A stretch of 28,078 nt of DNA, taken from assembly GCA_052389435.1 (NCBI GenBank), contig JBQTIB010000075.1, forward strand, positions 1-28,078. The letters are read 5' to 3'. Shown one piece after another: positions 1-7,281 of this stretch. Both the position numbers and the translations under genes were made by a program. Each line of letters starts with the position of its first letter. Positions within the stretch are counted from its first letter, which is position 1. The notes below the pieces were generated by a model. It saw only the letters and a program-made list of their open reading frames with translations. It searched no databases and was not told the DNA's origin. This stretch comes from JBQTKD01 sp052389435 (GTDB lineage Bacteria > Actinomycetota > Actinomycetes > Sporichthyales > Sporichthyaceae).

Positions 1-111
1 GCCGGGGGGCCGGGCGGCCGGGGGCGCCCCGCGGCCCCCCCGTGTGGGGGGGGGGGGCGCGCCCCCCCCGGGCGCCGGCGGGGCGCGACACCCTGCCGAA
101 GTGGGGGGTTG
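1..111. other. Extreme G/C low-complexity edge region
   Basis: Positions 1-87 contain only two bases that are not G or C (T43 and T45), including a run of 12 G at 46-57. No gene is visible here. In related actinobacteria cysD and cysN often follow cysC, so the operon may have continued beyond this edge. The composition is far more skewed than in the neighbouring genes and may reflect a contig end or a poorly assembled stretch. Confidence 0.6.
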
Positions 112-681
112 TCACGCCAGGCCCCGCTCGCGCAGGACCGCGTGGACGGCCTCGACGGTCTCGGTCAGGGTGCGGCCGGTGGTGTCCCAGCGCAGGTCCG
201 GCTTCTCCGGCTCCTCGTACGGGTCGTCGACGCCCGTCAGGCCCGTGAGTTCGCCGGCGCGCTGCTTGGCGTAGAGGCCCTTCACGTCCCGGGCCGAGCA
301 CTCGTCCACGCTCGTCGCGACGTGCACCTCGACGTACGGCGTGCCCGCCGCCTCGTGCTTGGCGCGCACGTGGTCGCGGGCCTCCGCGTACGGCGCGATG
401 ACCGGCACCAGCGTCAGCACGCCGTTGCGGGACAGCGCCGCGGCGAGGAAGCCGATGCGGCGGACGTTCGTGATCCGGTCCGCGCGGGAGAACCCGAGGT
501 CCGCGGTCAGCTCGGCGCGGATCTCGTCCCCGTCGAGTACGTCGACGCGGTGCCCCTCGGAGCGCAGCCGCTCCGCGAGCGCGCCCGCGATCGTGGACTT
601 TCCCGCGCTCGGCAGGCCCGTGAGCCATACCGTCGCGCCCTGCTGATTGTCCATCAGGTGTGCAGCCCGCACTGTGCTCAT
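112..681 (-). CDS. cysC: Adenylyl-sulfate kinase (APS kinase)
   Basis: This 189-residue protein transfers phosphate from ATP to APS to give PAPS. The Walker A loop (GLPSAGKST, residues 22-30) is followed by a DGDEIR segment and a GFSRADR..N motif that are typical of CysC, and the length fits stand-alone APS kinases. I chose the ATG at 681 because it overlaps the cysH stop as ATGA, which implies translational coupling. A start 5 codons upstream (696) or 9 codons downstream (654) is possible. It is the last complete gene of the sulfur operon in this window. Because the neighbouring CysH carries the cysteine pattern of an APS reductase, PAPS made here may serve sulfation rather than be required for reduction; that is inference. 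Confidence 0.93.
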   Translation of the reverse strand: MSTVRAAHLMDNQQGATVWLTGLPSAGKSTIAGALAERLRSEGHRVDVLDGDEIRAELTADLGFSRADRITNVRRIGFLAAALSRNGVLTLVPVIAPYAEARDHVRAKHEAAGTPYVEVHVATSVDECSARDVKGLYAKQRAGELTGLTGVDDPYEEPEKPDLRWDTTGRTLTETVEAVHAVLRERGLA

Positions 682-1469
682 GTATGCAGTCCGCATTCTG
701 TCTTGCCGGTCCCGGCCCAGCGGCCGGCCCGGGAGTCTTCGCCTTCGACGGTGCGCCGCGTGCACGGGCGGCAGCCGATGGAGTCGTAGCCGTCGAGCAG
801 CAGGGGGTTGAGCAGGATGCCGTGCTCGGCGACGTAGGCGTCGACGGTGGCCTGGTCCCACTTCGCGATCGGGCAGACCTTCACCTTGCCGCGCTTGGCG
901 TCCCAGGACACCACCGGCGTGTTCGCGCGCGAGGGAGTCTCGTCGCGCCGCAGGCCGGTGATCCACGCGTCGTAGTTGCGCATCGCCGCGTTCAGCGGGG
1001 CGACCTTGCGCAACGAGCAGCACTTGTCCGGGTCGCTGGCCCACAGGTCCTTGCCGAACTGCGCATCCTGCTGGGCGATCGACAGCGTGGGGCGCACGCT
1101 CACGACGTTGACGTCGTAGACCGCCCCCACAGCGTCGGCGGTCCCGATCGTTTCGGGGAAGTGGTATCCGGTGTCCAGGAACAGCACGTCGATGCCGGGC
1201 TTGGCCTTCGACGCCAGGTGCGAGACGACCGCGTCGGCCATGGAGGCGGTGACGGCGATTCGCTCGCCGAAGGTCTCCGCGGCCCAGCGCAGGATCTCCG
1301 CCGCGGAGGCGTCCTCGAGTTCGACACCCGCCCGGGTCGCGATGGACTCCATGTCCTCGCGGTCGCGCCTGCGCACGTGCTTGGCGGGTTCGGTCGGCTG
1401 CGGCGTCCACAGCGGCGGCACCTCGGCGGGCACCGCTACGGGTGCGCTGGCGCGTTCGTTCGTACTCAT
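678..1469 (-). CDS. cysH: Assimilatory APS reductase (phosphoadenylyl-sulfate reductase family)
   Basis: The 263-residue cytosolic enzyme reduces adenylyl sulfate to sulfite and AMP with thioredoxin as donor. Residues 97-106 (FLDTGYHFPE) are the family's nucleotide-binding region. The paired Cys150-Cys151 and Cys233/Cys236 (GCRPC) form the ligand set of the [4Fe-4S] cluster that marks APS-specific enzymes. Cys259 in KTECGLH is the catalytic cysteine. The ATG at 1469 is supported by GGAGG about 10 nt upstream and by an ATGA overlap with the preceding small gene; an in-frame start further upstream at 1535 is less likely. It overlaps cysC by 4 nt on its other side. Confidence 0.95.
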   Translation of the reverse strand: MSTNERASAPVAVPAEVPPLWTPQPTEPAKHVRRRDREDMESIATRAGVELEDASAAEILRWAAETFGERIAVTASMADAVVSHLASKAKPGIDVLFLDTGYHFPETIGTADAVGAVYDVNVVSVRPTLSIAQQDAQFGKDLWASDPDKCCSLRKVAPLNAAMRNYDAWITGLRRDETPSRANTPVVSWDAKRGKVKVCPIAKWDQATVDAYVAEHGILLNPLLLDGYDSIGCRPCTRRTVEGEDSRAGRWAGTGKTECGLHT

Positions 1470-1612
1470 CCGGTGCTCACCTCCAGTCCAATGAACTTCA
1501 ACGCAAAAGCACGCCGACAGCTTCCGCAGAGCCACTGCCCGTGCGTTTCGAGGGGGCGCAGGTCCTCTTCGGCGCAGTACGGGCAGTGATACGGCACCAT
1601 CCGCTCACTCAT
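1466..1612 (-). CDS. Small zinc-ribbon protein of the sulfur operon
   Basis: A 48-residue protein with two CxxC knuckles (CPYC near residue 10 and CGSC near residue 31), so probably a single zinc ribbon. It starts at ATG 1612 with an AAGG-type ribosome-binding site and its stop overlaps the cysH start as ATGA. A small ORF between sulfite reductase and cysH is, from memory, also present in Streptomyces sulfur clusters, so conservation of position is likely. Its function is unknown; binding to CysH or metal/cysteine sensing are guesses. The 142-nt gap between sir and this gene is unusually long for an operon and is filled by two palindromic repeats. Confidence 0.75.
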   Translation of the reverse strand: MSERMVPYHCPYCAEEDLRPLETHGQWLCGSCRRAFALKFIGLEVSTG

Positions 1613-1624
1613 GCCAACAACCTT

Positions 1625-1666
1625 GCGTCCGACGACTCGTGGCCCATAGACCACTTTCGGTCGGAC
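1625..1666. repeat. Palindromic repeat copy R1
   Basis: A 42-bp element that begins GCGTCCGACGA and ends GGTCGGAC, with an inner GTGG/CCAC pair around an 8-nt loop. It is about 86% identical to R2 (36 of 42 positions by eye) and shares its framework with R3 and R4 near 11.3 kb. It lies in the gap between the sulfite reductase stop and the small zinc-ribbon gene, so it would be transcribed within the operon mRNA. Confidence 0.75.
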
Positions 1667-1686
1667 ATCCCGCCGCGCATTCCGTT

Positions 1687-1728
1687 GCGTCCGACGAGAC
1701 GAGGCCCATGGGCCACGTTCGGTCGGAC
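1687..1728. repeat. Palindromic repeat copy R2
   Basis: A 42-bp copy of R1 whose start is 62 bp after the start of R1. It has the same GTCCGA/TCGGAC ends and a fully self-complementary centre (GGCCCATGGGCC). With R1 it forms a tandem pair of hairpins in the operon gap. Confidence 0.75.
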
Positions 1729-1754
1729 GTCCGCGGGGGTGCGCGCGGCGGGGG

Positions 1755-3431
1755 TCACGAGAGGTCCGCCTCCTCGGCACGTGCCACCCAGGCGGCGAAG
1801 ACCTCGTCGCCGTCGCGCTGCTCCAGGTACTTGCGCAATACGCGCTCGACGTAGTCGTCGAGGTCGTGGGTGGTGACCTTCAGGCCGCGAACCTTGCGGC
1901 CGAAGCCGAGGGTCAGGCCCAGGCCGCCGCCGAGGTGCACCTGGTAGCCCTCGACCTGCTCGCCGTCCTCGCCGGTGACGAGCATGCCCTTGAGGCCGAT
2001 GTCCGCGGTCTGGAAGCGGGCGCAGGCGTTCGGGCAGCCGTTCATGTTGATCGTCAGCGGGGCGTCGAACTCCGGCAGGCGCTTCTCGAGTTCCCGTACG
2101 AGGGCGGCGGCGCGGCCCTTGGTCTCGACGATCGCCAGCTTGCAGAACTCGATGCCCGTGCACGCCATCGTCTGGCGGCGGAACGGGGTCGGGCGGGCCT
2201 GCAGGTCCAACGCCTCGAGCGCGACGACGAGGTCCTCGGTGCGATCGGCCGGGACGTCGAGGATCAGGAGCTTCTGCTCGACGGTCGTCCGAATGCGCCC
2301 CGTGCCGTACTCCTCGGCGAGGTCGCCGATCTTGTTCAGCAGCGTGCCGGAGATGCGCCCGACCATGGGGGCGAAGCCGACCCAGAAGTTGCCGTCCTTC
2401 TGCGGGTGCACCCCGATGTGGTCGTGCACCCCGGCCGGCAGCGCGGGCGGCGGGGGACCGTCGATCAGCTTCTTGCCGAGGTATTCGCTCTCGAGAACTT
2501 CGCGGAACTTCTCCGCGCCCCAGTCCGCGACGAGGAACTTGATCCGGGCACGGTTGCGCAGGCGGCGGTAGCCGTAGTCGCGGAAGACGGACAGGACGCC
2601 GCAGTAGACGTCCGCGACCTCCTCGAGCGGCACCCACGCGCCGAGCCGCTGGGCGATCATCGGGTTGGTCGAGAGTCCGCCGCCGACGAAGACGTCGAAG
2701 CCGGGACCGTGTTCGGGGTGCACGACGCCGACGAAGGACACGTCGTTGATCTCGTGCGCGACGTCCTGCAGGCCGGAGACCGCGGACTTGAACTTGCGCG
2801 GGAGGTTGGAGAAGTCCGGGTTGCCGACGGAGCGGCGGACGATCTCCTCGATCGCCGGCGTCGCGTCGATCACCTCGTCCGCGGCGAGGCCGGCGACGGG
2901 GGAGCCGAGCACGACGCGCGGGCAGTCCCCGCACGCCTCCAGCGTGGTGAGGCCCACACCCTCGAGGCGCTCCCAGATCGCCGGAACGTCCTCGATGCGG
3001 ATCCAGTGCAGCTGGAAGTTCTGCCGGTCGGTCACGTCGCAGGTGTCGCGACCGTACTCGGTGGCGACGTCGGCGATGGCGCGCAGCTGCTCGGTCGAGA
3101 CCTGCCCGCCGTCGAGGCGGACGCGGAGCATGAAGTATTCGTCGTCGAGCTCGTGCGGCTCGAGGATCGCGGTCTTGCCGCCGTCGATCCCGGGCTTGCG
3201 CTGGGTGTACATGCCCATCCAGCGCATCCGGCCGCGCAGGTCCTCGCCCGGAATGGAGGCGAAGCCCTCCTTGGCGTAGATCTGCTCGATGCGGGCGCGC
3301 ACGTTGAGTGCGTCGTCCTCCTGTTTGAACTTCTCGTTCGCGTTCAGCGGCTCGCGCTGATCCAGGGCCCACTGACCCTGGCTCTTGGCGGCGCGGGCGG
3401 GCTTGTCGGTCGTGGACTCGGTGGTCCCCAT
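1755..3431 (-). CDS. sir: Ferredoxin-dependent assimilatory sulfite reductase (nitrite/sulfite reductase family)
   Basis: The 558-residue siroheme/[4Fe-4S] enzyme reduces sulfite to sulfide using ferredoxin. Two ferredoxin-like half domains alternate with two siroheme/Fe-S domains. Cluster ligands are Cys424 and Cys430 (CTGIEFC) and Cys466 and Cys470 (CPNAC). Tyr75 and Cys167 are 92 residues apart, the same spacing as the Tyr-Cys pair reported next to the siroheme of Mycobacterium tuberculosis NirA (Tyr69/Cys161), so a similar crosslink is possible. The ATG at 3431 has GAAGGA about 9 nt upstream. Operon position with cysH and cysC, plus the upstream Cys leader peptide, argues for sulfite rather than nitrite as substrate. 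Confidence 0.93.
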   Translation of the reverse strand: MGTTESTTDKPARAAKSQGQWALDQREPLNANEKFKQEDDALNVRARIEQIYAKEGFASIPGEDLRGRMRWMGMYTQRKPGIDGGKTAILEPHELDDEYFMLRVRLDGGQVSTEQLRAIADVATEYGRDTCDVTDRQNFQLHWIRIEDVPAIWERLEGVGLTTLEACGDCPRVVLGSPVAGLAADEVIDATPAIEEIVRRSVGNPDFSNLPRKFKSAVSGLQDVAHEINDVSFVGVVHPEHGPGFDVFVGGGLSTNPMIAQRLGAWVPLEEVADVYCGVLSVFRDYGYRRLRNRARIKFLVADWGAEKFREVLESEYLGKKLIDGPPPPALPAGVHDHIGVHPQKDGNFWVGFAPMVGRISGTLLNKIGDLAEEYGTGRIRTTVEQKLLILDVPADRTEDLVVALEALDLQARPTPFRRQTMACTGIEFCKLAIVETKGRAAALVRELEKRLPEFDAPLTINMNGCPNACARFQTADIGLKGMLVTGEDGEQVEGYQVHLGGGLGLTLGFGRKVRGLKVTTHDLDDYVERVLRKYLEQRDGDEVFAAWVARAEEADLS

Positions 3432-3537
3432 GCGCGGAATTCCTTCAACGAAGCGGGAGGGAAGGCGCGCACGTTCGAATGCGAGAAGACCTGCGGCGGG
3501 CAGCCGGGAACGGTCCGAAAACGCGGCGCGAGAGGGC

Positions 3538-3621
3538 TCAGCGGCCGCGACACGACATCGAGGAGACGCGGCCGAGGTCGATGTGACGACGCTCGACCAA
3601 CGCGATCTCCACGACGGTCAT
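3538..3621 (-). CDS. Putative Cys-containing leader peptide of the sulfur operon
   Basis: A 27-codon ORF encodes a peptide with ERRHIDLGRVSSMSC at residues 10-24 and a single Cys at 24, followed by RGR and TGA. The pattern RRHxDLxRVSSxxC recurs in short ORFs annotated as putative leader peptides upstream of actinobacterial sulfur genes. The stop lies about 106 nt before the sulfite reductase start. A -10 box TACCCT (3628-3633, minus strand) lies exactly 6 nt before the ATG, so the transcript probably begins at the A of the start codon. Known Cys-rich leaders of this kind couple translation at Cys codons to expression of downstream genes; applying that here is inference. Confidence 0.8.
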   Translation of the reverse strand: MTVVEIALVERRHIDLGRVSSMSCRGR

Positions 3622-3627
3622 GCCACC

Positions 3628-3633
3628 AGGGTA
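3628..3633 (-). promoter_or_regulatory. -10 box for leaderless leader peptide/sir operon
   Basis: TACCCT on the minus strand, 6 nt upstream of the leader ATG, fits the TANNNT-N6 geometry of actinobacterial leaderless transcripts. No good -35 is visible. Confidence 0.5.
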
Positions 3634-3690
3634 GCCGGGCAGACCGTGGACGCGCGATACGAATCGGTGCGGTGCGCAATACATTGGTTA

Positions 3691-3706
3691 GTCTACTACG
3701 TTAGAC
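3691..3706. promoter_or_regulatory. Inverted repeat GTCTA-N6-TAGAC in an AT-rich patch
   Basis: GTCTA (3691-3695) and TAGAC (3702-3706) form a short dyad in the most AT-rich stretch of the divergent region between the sulfur operon and the YihY gene. It sits about 60 bp upstream of the predicted leader transcript start, a suitable place for an activator site. On the minus strand TTGTCT with AATGTA 17 nt on could alternatively be a -35/-10 pair. Confidence 0.4.
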
Positions 3707-3792
3707 AAGATTGCGGGTGCTCCCAGAAGGTGCACAGGTGGAGATACCGCACGGCGACCGCCTGTCGGGCCTGTTTGCGCAGGTAGGCCGGC

Positions 3793-3798
3793 TACCGT
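3793..3798 (+). promoter_or_regulatory. -10 box for leaderless YihY-family gene
   Basis: TACCGT is followed by exactly 6 nt and then ATG at 3805. No Shine-Dalgarno sequence fits, so a leaderless transcript is the simplest reading. Confidence 0.5.
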
Positions 3799-3804
3799 AG
3801 AGCC

Positions 3805-4851
3805 ATGGCAGCCCGCGGCGGCGCAGCAAGGGGCCGTCGGGCACGCCAGGTGCTCGGCGCGCCTCGGCACGCCCGCTGGCTGGCCGGGCAGACCTTCCGG
3901 CTCTGCATGAAGCACCGGGTCACCGGCCTCGCGGCCGAAATCGGATTCTTCGCCCTGCTGTCCCTGCCGCCCCTGATCCTGGGGCTCGCGGGCACGCTCG
4001 GATACTTCGCGGACGTCATCGGGCCCGAGACGGTCGAGCGCTTCCGCGCCGAGATCATCGACGTCTCCCGGCACGCGCTGTCCGACGAGACGGTCGCCGA
4101 CACCATCGTTCCCACGCTCAACGACGTCCTCGACGGCGGCCGTTTCGACATCATCTCCGTCGGCTTCGTGCTGGCCCTGTGGTCCGGTTCGCGCGCCCTG
4201 AACGTCACGATCGACACCATCGCGATCATGTACGGCCTCGGCGGCCACCGCGGCATCATCGCCACCCGGGCGCTGTCCTTCTCCCTCTACATCGTCGGCC
4301 TGGTGGTCGCGATCGTGCTGCTGCCGCTGGTCCTCGGTGGCCCGGAGCTGCTGGAGCTGACCCTGCCGGACCGGGTCGACTGGCTCGTCCTGTTCTACTG
4401 GCCGGTCGTCACCGTGCTCACCGCCGGAGCGATCACCACGCTGTTCTGGATCGCGGTGCCCGTGCCCAACTCGTGGTGGCGGGGCATGCCCGGTTCGGCG
4501 CTGGTCATCGCGGGCTGGCTCGTCGGCAGCTACTTCGTGCGCATCGTCATCGACTGGGCGGTCGGCGGCTCCTCGCTCTACGGGCCGCTTTCGGCGCCGA
4601 TCATCGTCATGATCTGGCTGTACGCGCTTGCGATCATGATGTTGATCGGAGCCGCCTTCAACGCGGCGGTGGACCGCCGCTGGCCGCAGCGCCACGACGA
4701 CGTCACCCTCGACGGGATCCCGATCGACATGATCAAGCACCCCGCGCCAGGCGAGCGCGCCCCGCACGCGAACGGGACCGTGGACCCGCGGGCGTTTCAG
4801 CCGGCCGCTCGGCTGGAGGAAGACCCGATCGCCGAGCCCGGACGCCGATAG
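3805..4851 (+). CDS. YihY/BrkB-family integral membrane protein
   Basis: The 348-residue protein has about six hydrophobic segments: an early one with FFALLSLPPLILGLAG, then WSGSRALN, and further ones up to IIVMIWLYALAIMMLIGAAFN. These match the BrkB/YihY family, once called RNase BN but now regarded as membrane proteins of unsettled, perhaps transport, function. The N terminus is Arg-rich and the last ~60 residues are polar and probably cytosolic. The start at 3805 is set by the leaderless -10 box. It is divergent from the sulfur operon and there is no sign of functional linkage. Confidence 0.88.
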   Translation: MAARGGAARGRRARQVLGAPRHARWLAGQTFRLCMKHRVTGLAAEIGFFALLSLPPLILGLAGTLGYFADVIGPETVERFRAEIIDVSRHALSDETVADTIVPTLNDVLDGGRFDIISVGFVLALWSGSRALNVTIDTIAIMYGLGGHRGIIATRALSFSLYIVGLVVAIVLLPLVLGGPELLELTLPDRVDWLVLFYWPVVTVLTAGAITTLFWIAVPVPNSWWRGMPGSALVIAGWLVGSYFVRIVIDWAVGGSSLYGPLSAPIIVMIWLYALAIMMLIGAAFNAAVDRRWPQRHDDVTLDGIPIDMIKHPAPGERAPHANGTVDPRAFQPAARLEEDPIAEPGRR

Positions 4852-4954
4852 AAGTCCGTCCCGCGCCCAACCCGCAGCGCTCCGGAGCCCGAATGCCAGA
4901 GTGAGGGCGGGCGGACGCGCACGCTCGGCAGGTGATGAAGGGTAGAGCGGATCC

Positions 4955-6613
4955 ATGAGGCAACGCCGTGTGCTGGGAGTCGTCGTCGGCCTGCTGGCCG
5001 CAGCCGCCGGATTGGGCGCGGCCGAGGGGCTGGCCGCCGTTGCGTCGGGACCGTCGCCGGTCTACGCGGTCGGGACCTGGGCCATCGACGCGTCGCCGCG
5101 CTGGCTCACCAAGTGGGCCATCGAGCAGTTCGGCGAGAACGACAAGCAGGTCCTGATCGGCGGCATGGTCGTGACGATGGCGCTCGTCGCGGCGCTCGGC
5201 GGGCTCCTCGGCACCTACTCCAAGCGCCTCGCGCTGGGGCTGTCGACTTTCATGTGGCTGATCGGCATCGTCGCCGTCGCGACCGTGCGCGGCGCCGAGG
5301 ACTCCTTCCCCGTCCGCGTCGGTCCGACCGTCCTGGCCCTCGTCGTCGGCACCGCCGCCCTGGCCTGGCTGCTGTCCGTACTGCCCGCAGCCCCGACGGC
5401 CGCCCCCGCGGCGGCGGAGGCCGACGCGCCGAAGGCGCGGTTCAGCCTCGCCGAGCGCACCCCGCCGGCCGACGTCGTTCCGTCGCGGGAGATGCCCGCG
5501 GTGATCGTGCCCGGGCGGCGGCCCGGCGCCTACGACCGACGCGGCTTCATGCAGGCCGCCGGGACCGTCGGCGCGGTCGCGATCGTCGGTGGCGTCGCCC
5601 GCGAGATCGGCGGCTCGTCGACCTCCGGGCTGGGCAAGGTGGGGAACCTGCCCGCCCCGTTCAGCCCCGCGAAGCAGGTCGTGAAGGCCGACTTCCAGTT
5701 GGCGAAGCTCAGCCCGTACTTCACCCCGAACTCGGACTTCTACCGCGTCGACACCTCCATCGTCGTTCCGCGGGTCAACGCGAACTCCTGGCGGCTGAAG
5801 ATCACCGGCATGGTCGAGAACCCGATCACGCTGACCTACGAGGACCTGCTCCGCGCGAAGACGATCGAGCGCGACGTGACCCTGTGCTGCATCTCCAACG
5901 AGGTCGGCGGTGACCTCGTCGGCAACGCCCGTTGGCTCGGCGTCCCGATCCGCGACATCCTCGCGATCGCCCGCCCCAAGCCGGGCGCCGACGCCGTCCA
6001 ACAGCGCTCGGTCGACGGGTGGACCTGCGGCACCCCGCTGTCCGCCCTGACCGACCCGAAGCGCGACGCGATGCTCGCCATCGGCATGAACGGGGTGCCG
6101 CTGCCGGTCAACCACGGCTATCCCGTGCGGATGGTCGTGCCCGGCCTCTACGGCTACGTCTCCGCGACCAAGTGGGTCACGGAAATCGAGGTCACGCGCT
6201 TCGACGCGTTCGAGGCGTACTGGACCAAGCGCGGGTGGGCCGTCGAGGGCCCGGTCAAGACCCAGTCCCGCATCGAACTGCCCGTCCCGTACGCCGAGAT
6301 CGCCCCTGGCAAGACCACCATCGCCGGGGTCGCCTGGGCCCAGCACCGTGGCATCTCCAAGGTCGAGGTGCAGGTCGGCGAACCGGACGCGCCCTGGCTC
6401 AAGGCCCGCCTCGCGCCGTGGGACAACAAGGACACCTGGCGGCAGTGGGAACTCGACTACGACTTCGGTCTCGGCACGCAGAACATCGCCGTGCGCGCCA
6501 CCGACGGCAAGGGCGTCACCCAGACCGAGATCCAGACCCCGCCCATCCCCGACGGCGCCGCCGGCTGGCACAGCGTCCTGACCCAGGTGCAGAAGAACCC
6601 GATCACCTCCTGA
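4955..6613 (+). CDS. Membrane-anchored molybdopterin-dependent oxidoreductase (sulfite oxidase-like fold)
   Basis: A 552-residue protein with about four N-terminal membrane segments (roughly residues 5-30, 65-88, 90-111, 120-143), an Ala/Pro-rich linker, and then DRRGFMQAAGTVGAVAIVGG (194-213), which resembles a Tat-type twin-arginine signal used as a fifth anchor. The Moco domain follows, with the segment CCISNEVGGDLVGN (311-324); Cys312 is the likely Mo ligand. A C-terminal Ig-like dimerisation domain of the sulfite oxidase fold occupies roughly 440-545. It is probably an extracytoplasmic oxidoreductase of unknown substrate. Sulfite is possible but not shown, and no heme or electron-transfer partner is adjacent. 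The start lies 12 nt after a GAAGGG motif; TAGAGC-N6-ATG could alternatively be a weak leaderless signal. Confidence 0.87.
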   Translation: MRQRRVLGVVVGLLAAAAGLGAAEGLAAVASGPSPVYAVGTWAIDASPRWLTKWAIEQFGENDKQVLIGGMVVTMALVAALGGLLGTYSKRLALGLSTFMWLIGIVAVATVRGAEDSFPVRVGPTVLALVVGTAALAWLLSVLPAAPTAAPAAAEADAPKARFSLAERTPPADVVPSREMPAVIVPGRRPGAYDRRGFMQAAGTVGAVAIVGGVAREIGGSSTSGLGKVGNLPAPFSPAKQVVKADFQLAKLSPYFTPNSDFYRVDTSIVVPRVNANSWRLKITGMVENPITLTYEDLLRAKTIERDVTLCCISNEVGGDLVGNARWLGVPIRDILAIARPKPGADAVQQRSVDGWTCGTPLSALTDPKRDAMLAIGMNGVPLPVNHGYPVRMVVPGLYGYVSATKWVTEIEVTRFDAFEAYWTKRGWAVEGPVKTQSRIELPVPYAEIAPGKTTIAGVAWAQHRGISKVEVQVGEPDAPWLKARLAPWDNKDTWRQWELDYDFGLGTQNIAVRATDGKGVTQTEIQTPPIPDGAAGWHSVLTQVQKNPITS

Positions 6614-6697
6614 GGCCGCTGGAAATGTCGGTGCCGAGGAGTAGAACTCCACGGCATGACCGATTCCACGACAGTTTCCCCGGCGCGGGAGGGCTCG

Positions 6698-6703
6698 TAC
6701 CAT
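6698..6703 (+). promoter_or_regulatory. -10 box deciding the Uma2 gene start
   Basis: TACCAT is followed by 7 nt and ATG at 6711. This overlaps the alternative upstream ATG at 6702, which it makes unlikely. Confidence 0.45.
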
Positions 6704-6710
6704 GCCGACC

Positions 6711-7274
6711 ATGAGCGCAGCCGGTGACGCGTTGGAGCGGGAGCCCACGAGGCCGCTGCTGCGCCGCGAGTACGACCAACTCGTCGAGCTCGGAGCCTTC
6801 GAGGACGAGAAAATCGAACTCATCGACGGCCGGCTGGTCCATATGAGTCCCGAGGGTGCCCCGCACGCGAAGACCATTTCGTTTCTGAATCACCTGCTCG
6901 TCATCGCGCTGAACGGGCGCGCGCGGATCCGCGTCGGGTCTTCGCTCGCGGTCTCGGAGGTGTCCGAGCCCGAACCCGACCTGGCGGCGGTGGCCATCGA
7001 GGACGATCGGCTCGATCACCCCGAAACGGCCTACCTGGCGATCGAGGTGTCCTCCTCCTCGCTTCGCAAGGACAGCGTGGTGAAGCCACGGCTCTACGGC
7101 GGCGCCGCCGTACCGGAGTACTGGATCGTCGACTTGAAGGATCGGTGCGTGGTCGTTCTCACCGAGCCCACCGCGGACGGCTTCGCCAGGTCCGAACGTC
7201 GTGGACCGGGGGAGTCGATCCCGCTGGTCGCGTTTCCGGACGTGACCTTCGCCGTGGACGACTTCCTGCGGTAG
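6711..7274 (+). CDS. Uma2-family (DUF820) restriction-endonuclease-fold protein
   Basis: The 187-residue protein matches the Uma2 family, which adopts a PD-(D/E)XK nuclease-like fold. Visible landmarks are the N-terminal KIELIDGRLV, the acidic EPDLAAV segment, AIEVSSSSLRKD with the core Glu and Lys, and YWIVDL. Family members are common in multiple copies in actinobacteria and cyanobacteria, but their biological role is unresolved. I took ATG 6711 rather than 6702 because a -10 box sits 7 nt before it. It stands alone, convergent with the LuxR-type regulator (7-nt gap). Confidence 0.85.
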   Translation: MSAAGDALEREPTRPLLRREYDQLVELGAFEDEKIELIDGRLVHMSPEGAPHAKTISFLNHLLVIALNGRARIRVGSSLAVSEVSEPEPDLAAVAIEDDRLDHPETAYLAIEVSSSSLRKDSVVKPRLYGGAAVPEYWIVDLKDRCVVVLTEPTADGFARSERRGPGESIPLVAFPDVTFAVDDFLR

Positions 7275-7281
7275 GCGGCGC

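Noticed and set aside
1625..1728. R1/R2 as a short CRISPR array
   Set aside because: Only two copies, each internally palindromic, with a 20-bp gap and no cas genes nearby.
3344..3679. A 111-codon minus-strand frame across the sulfite reductase leader region
   Set aside because: It overlaps the leader peptide and the start of sulfite reductase in another frame, and its sequence is Arg/Pro-rich with no motif.
4955..6613. Functional link between the molybdopterin oxidoreductase and the sulfur operon as a sulfite-oxidising partner
   Set aside because: The two are divergent and separated by an unrelated gene; substrate-specific residues cannot be judged here, so I left it as an open possibility only.
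4733..6877. A 714-codon open frame on the minus strand opposite the molybdopterin oxidoreductase
   Set aside because: It is the antisense shadow of a gene with clear family motifs; long antisense frames are expected at this GC content. The same holds for frames at 1866-3704 and 3688-4956.
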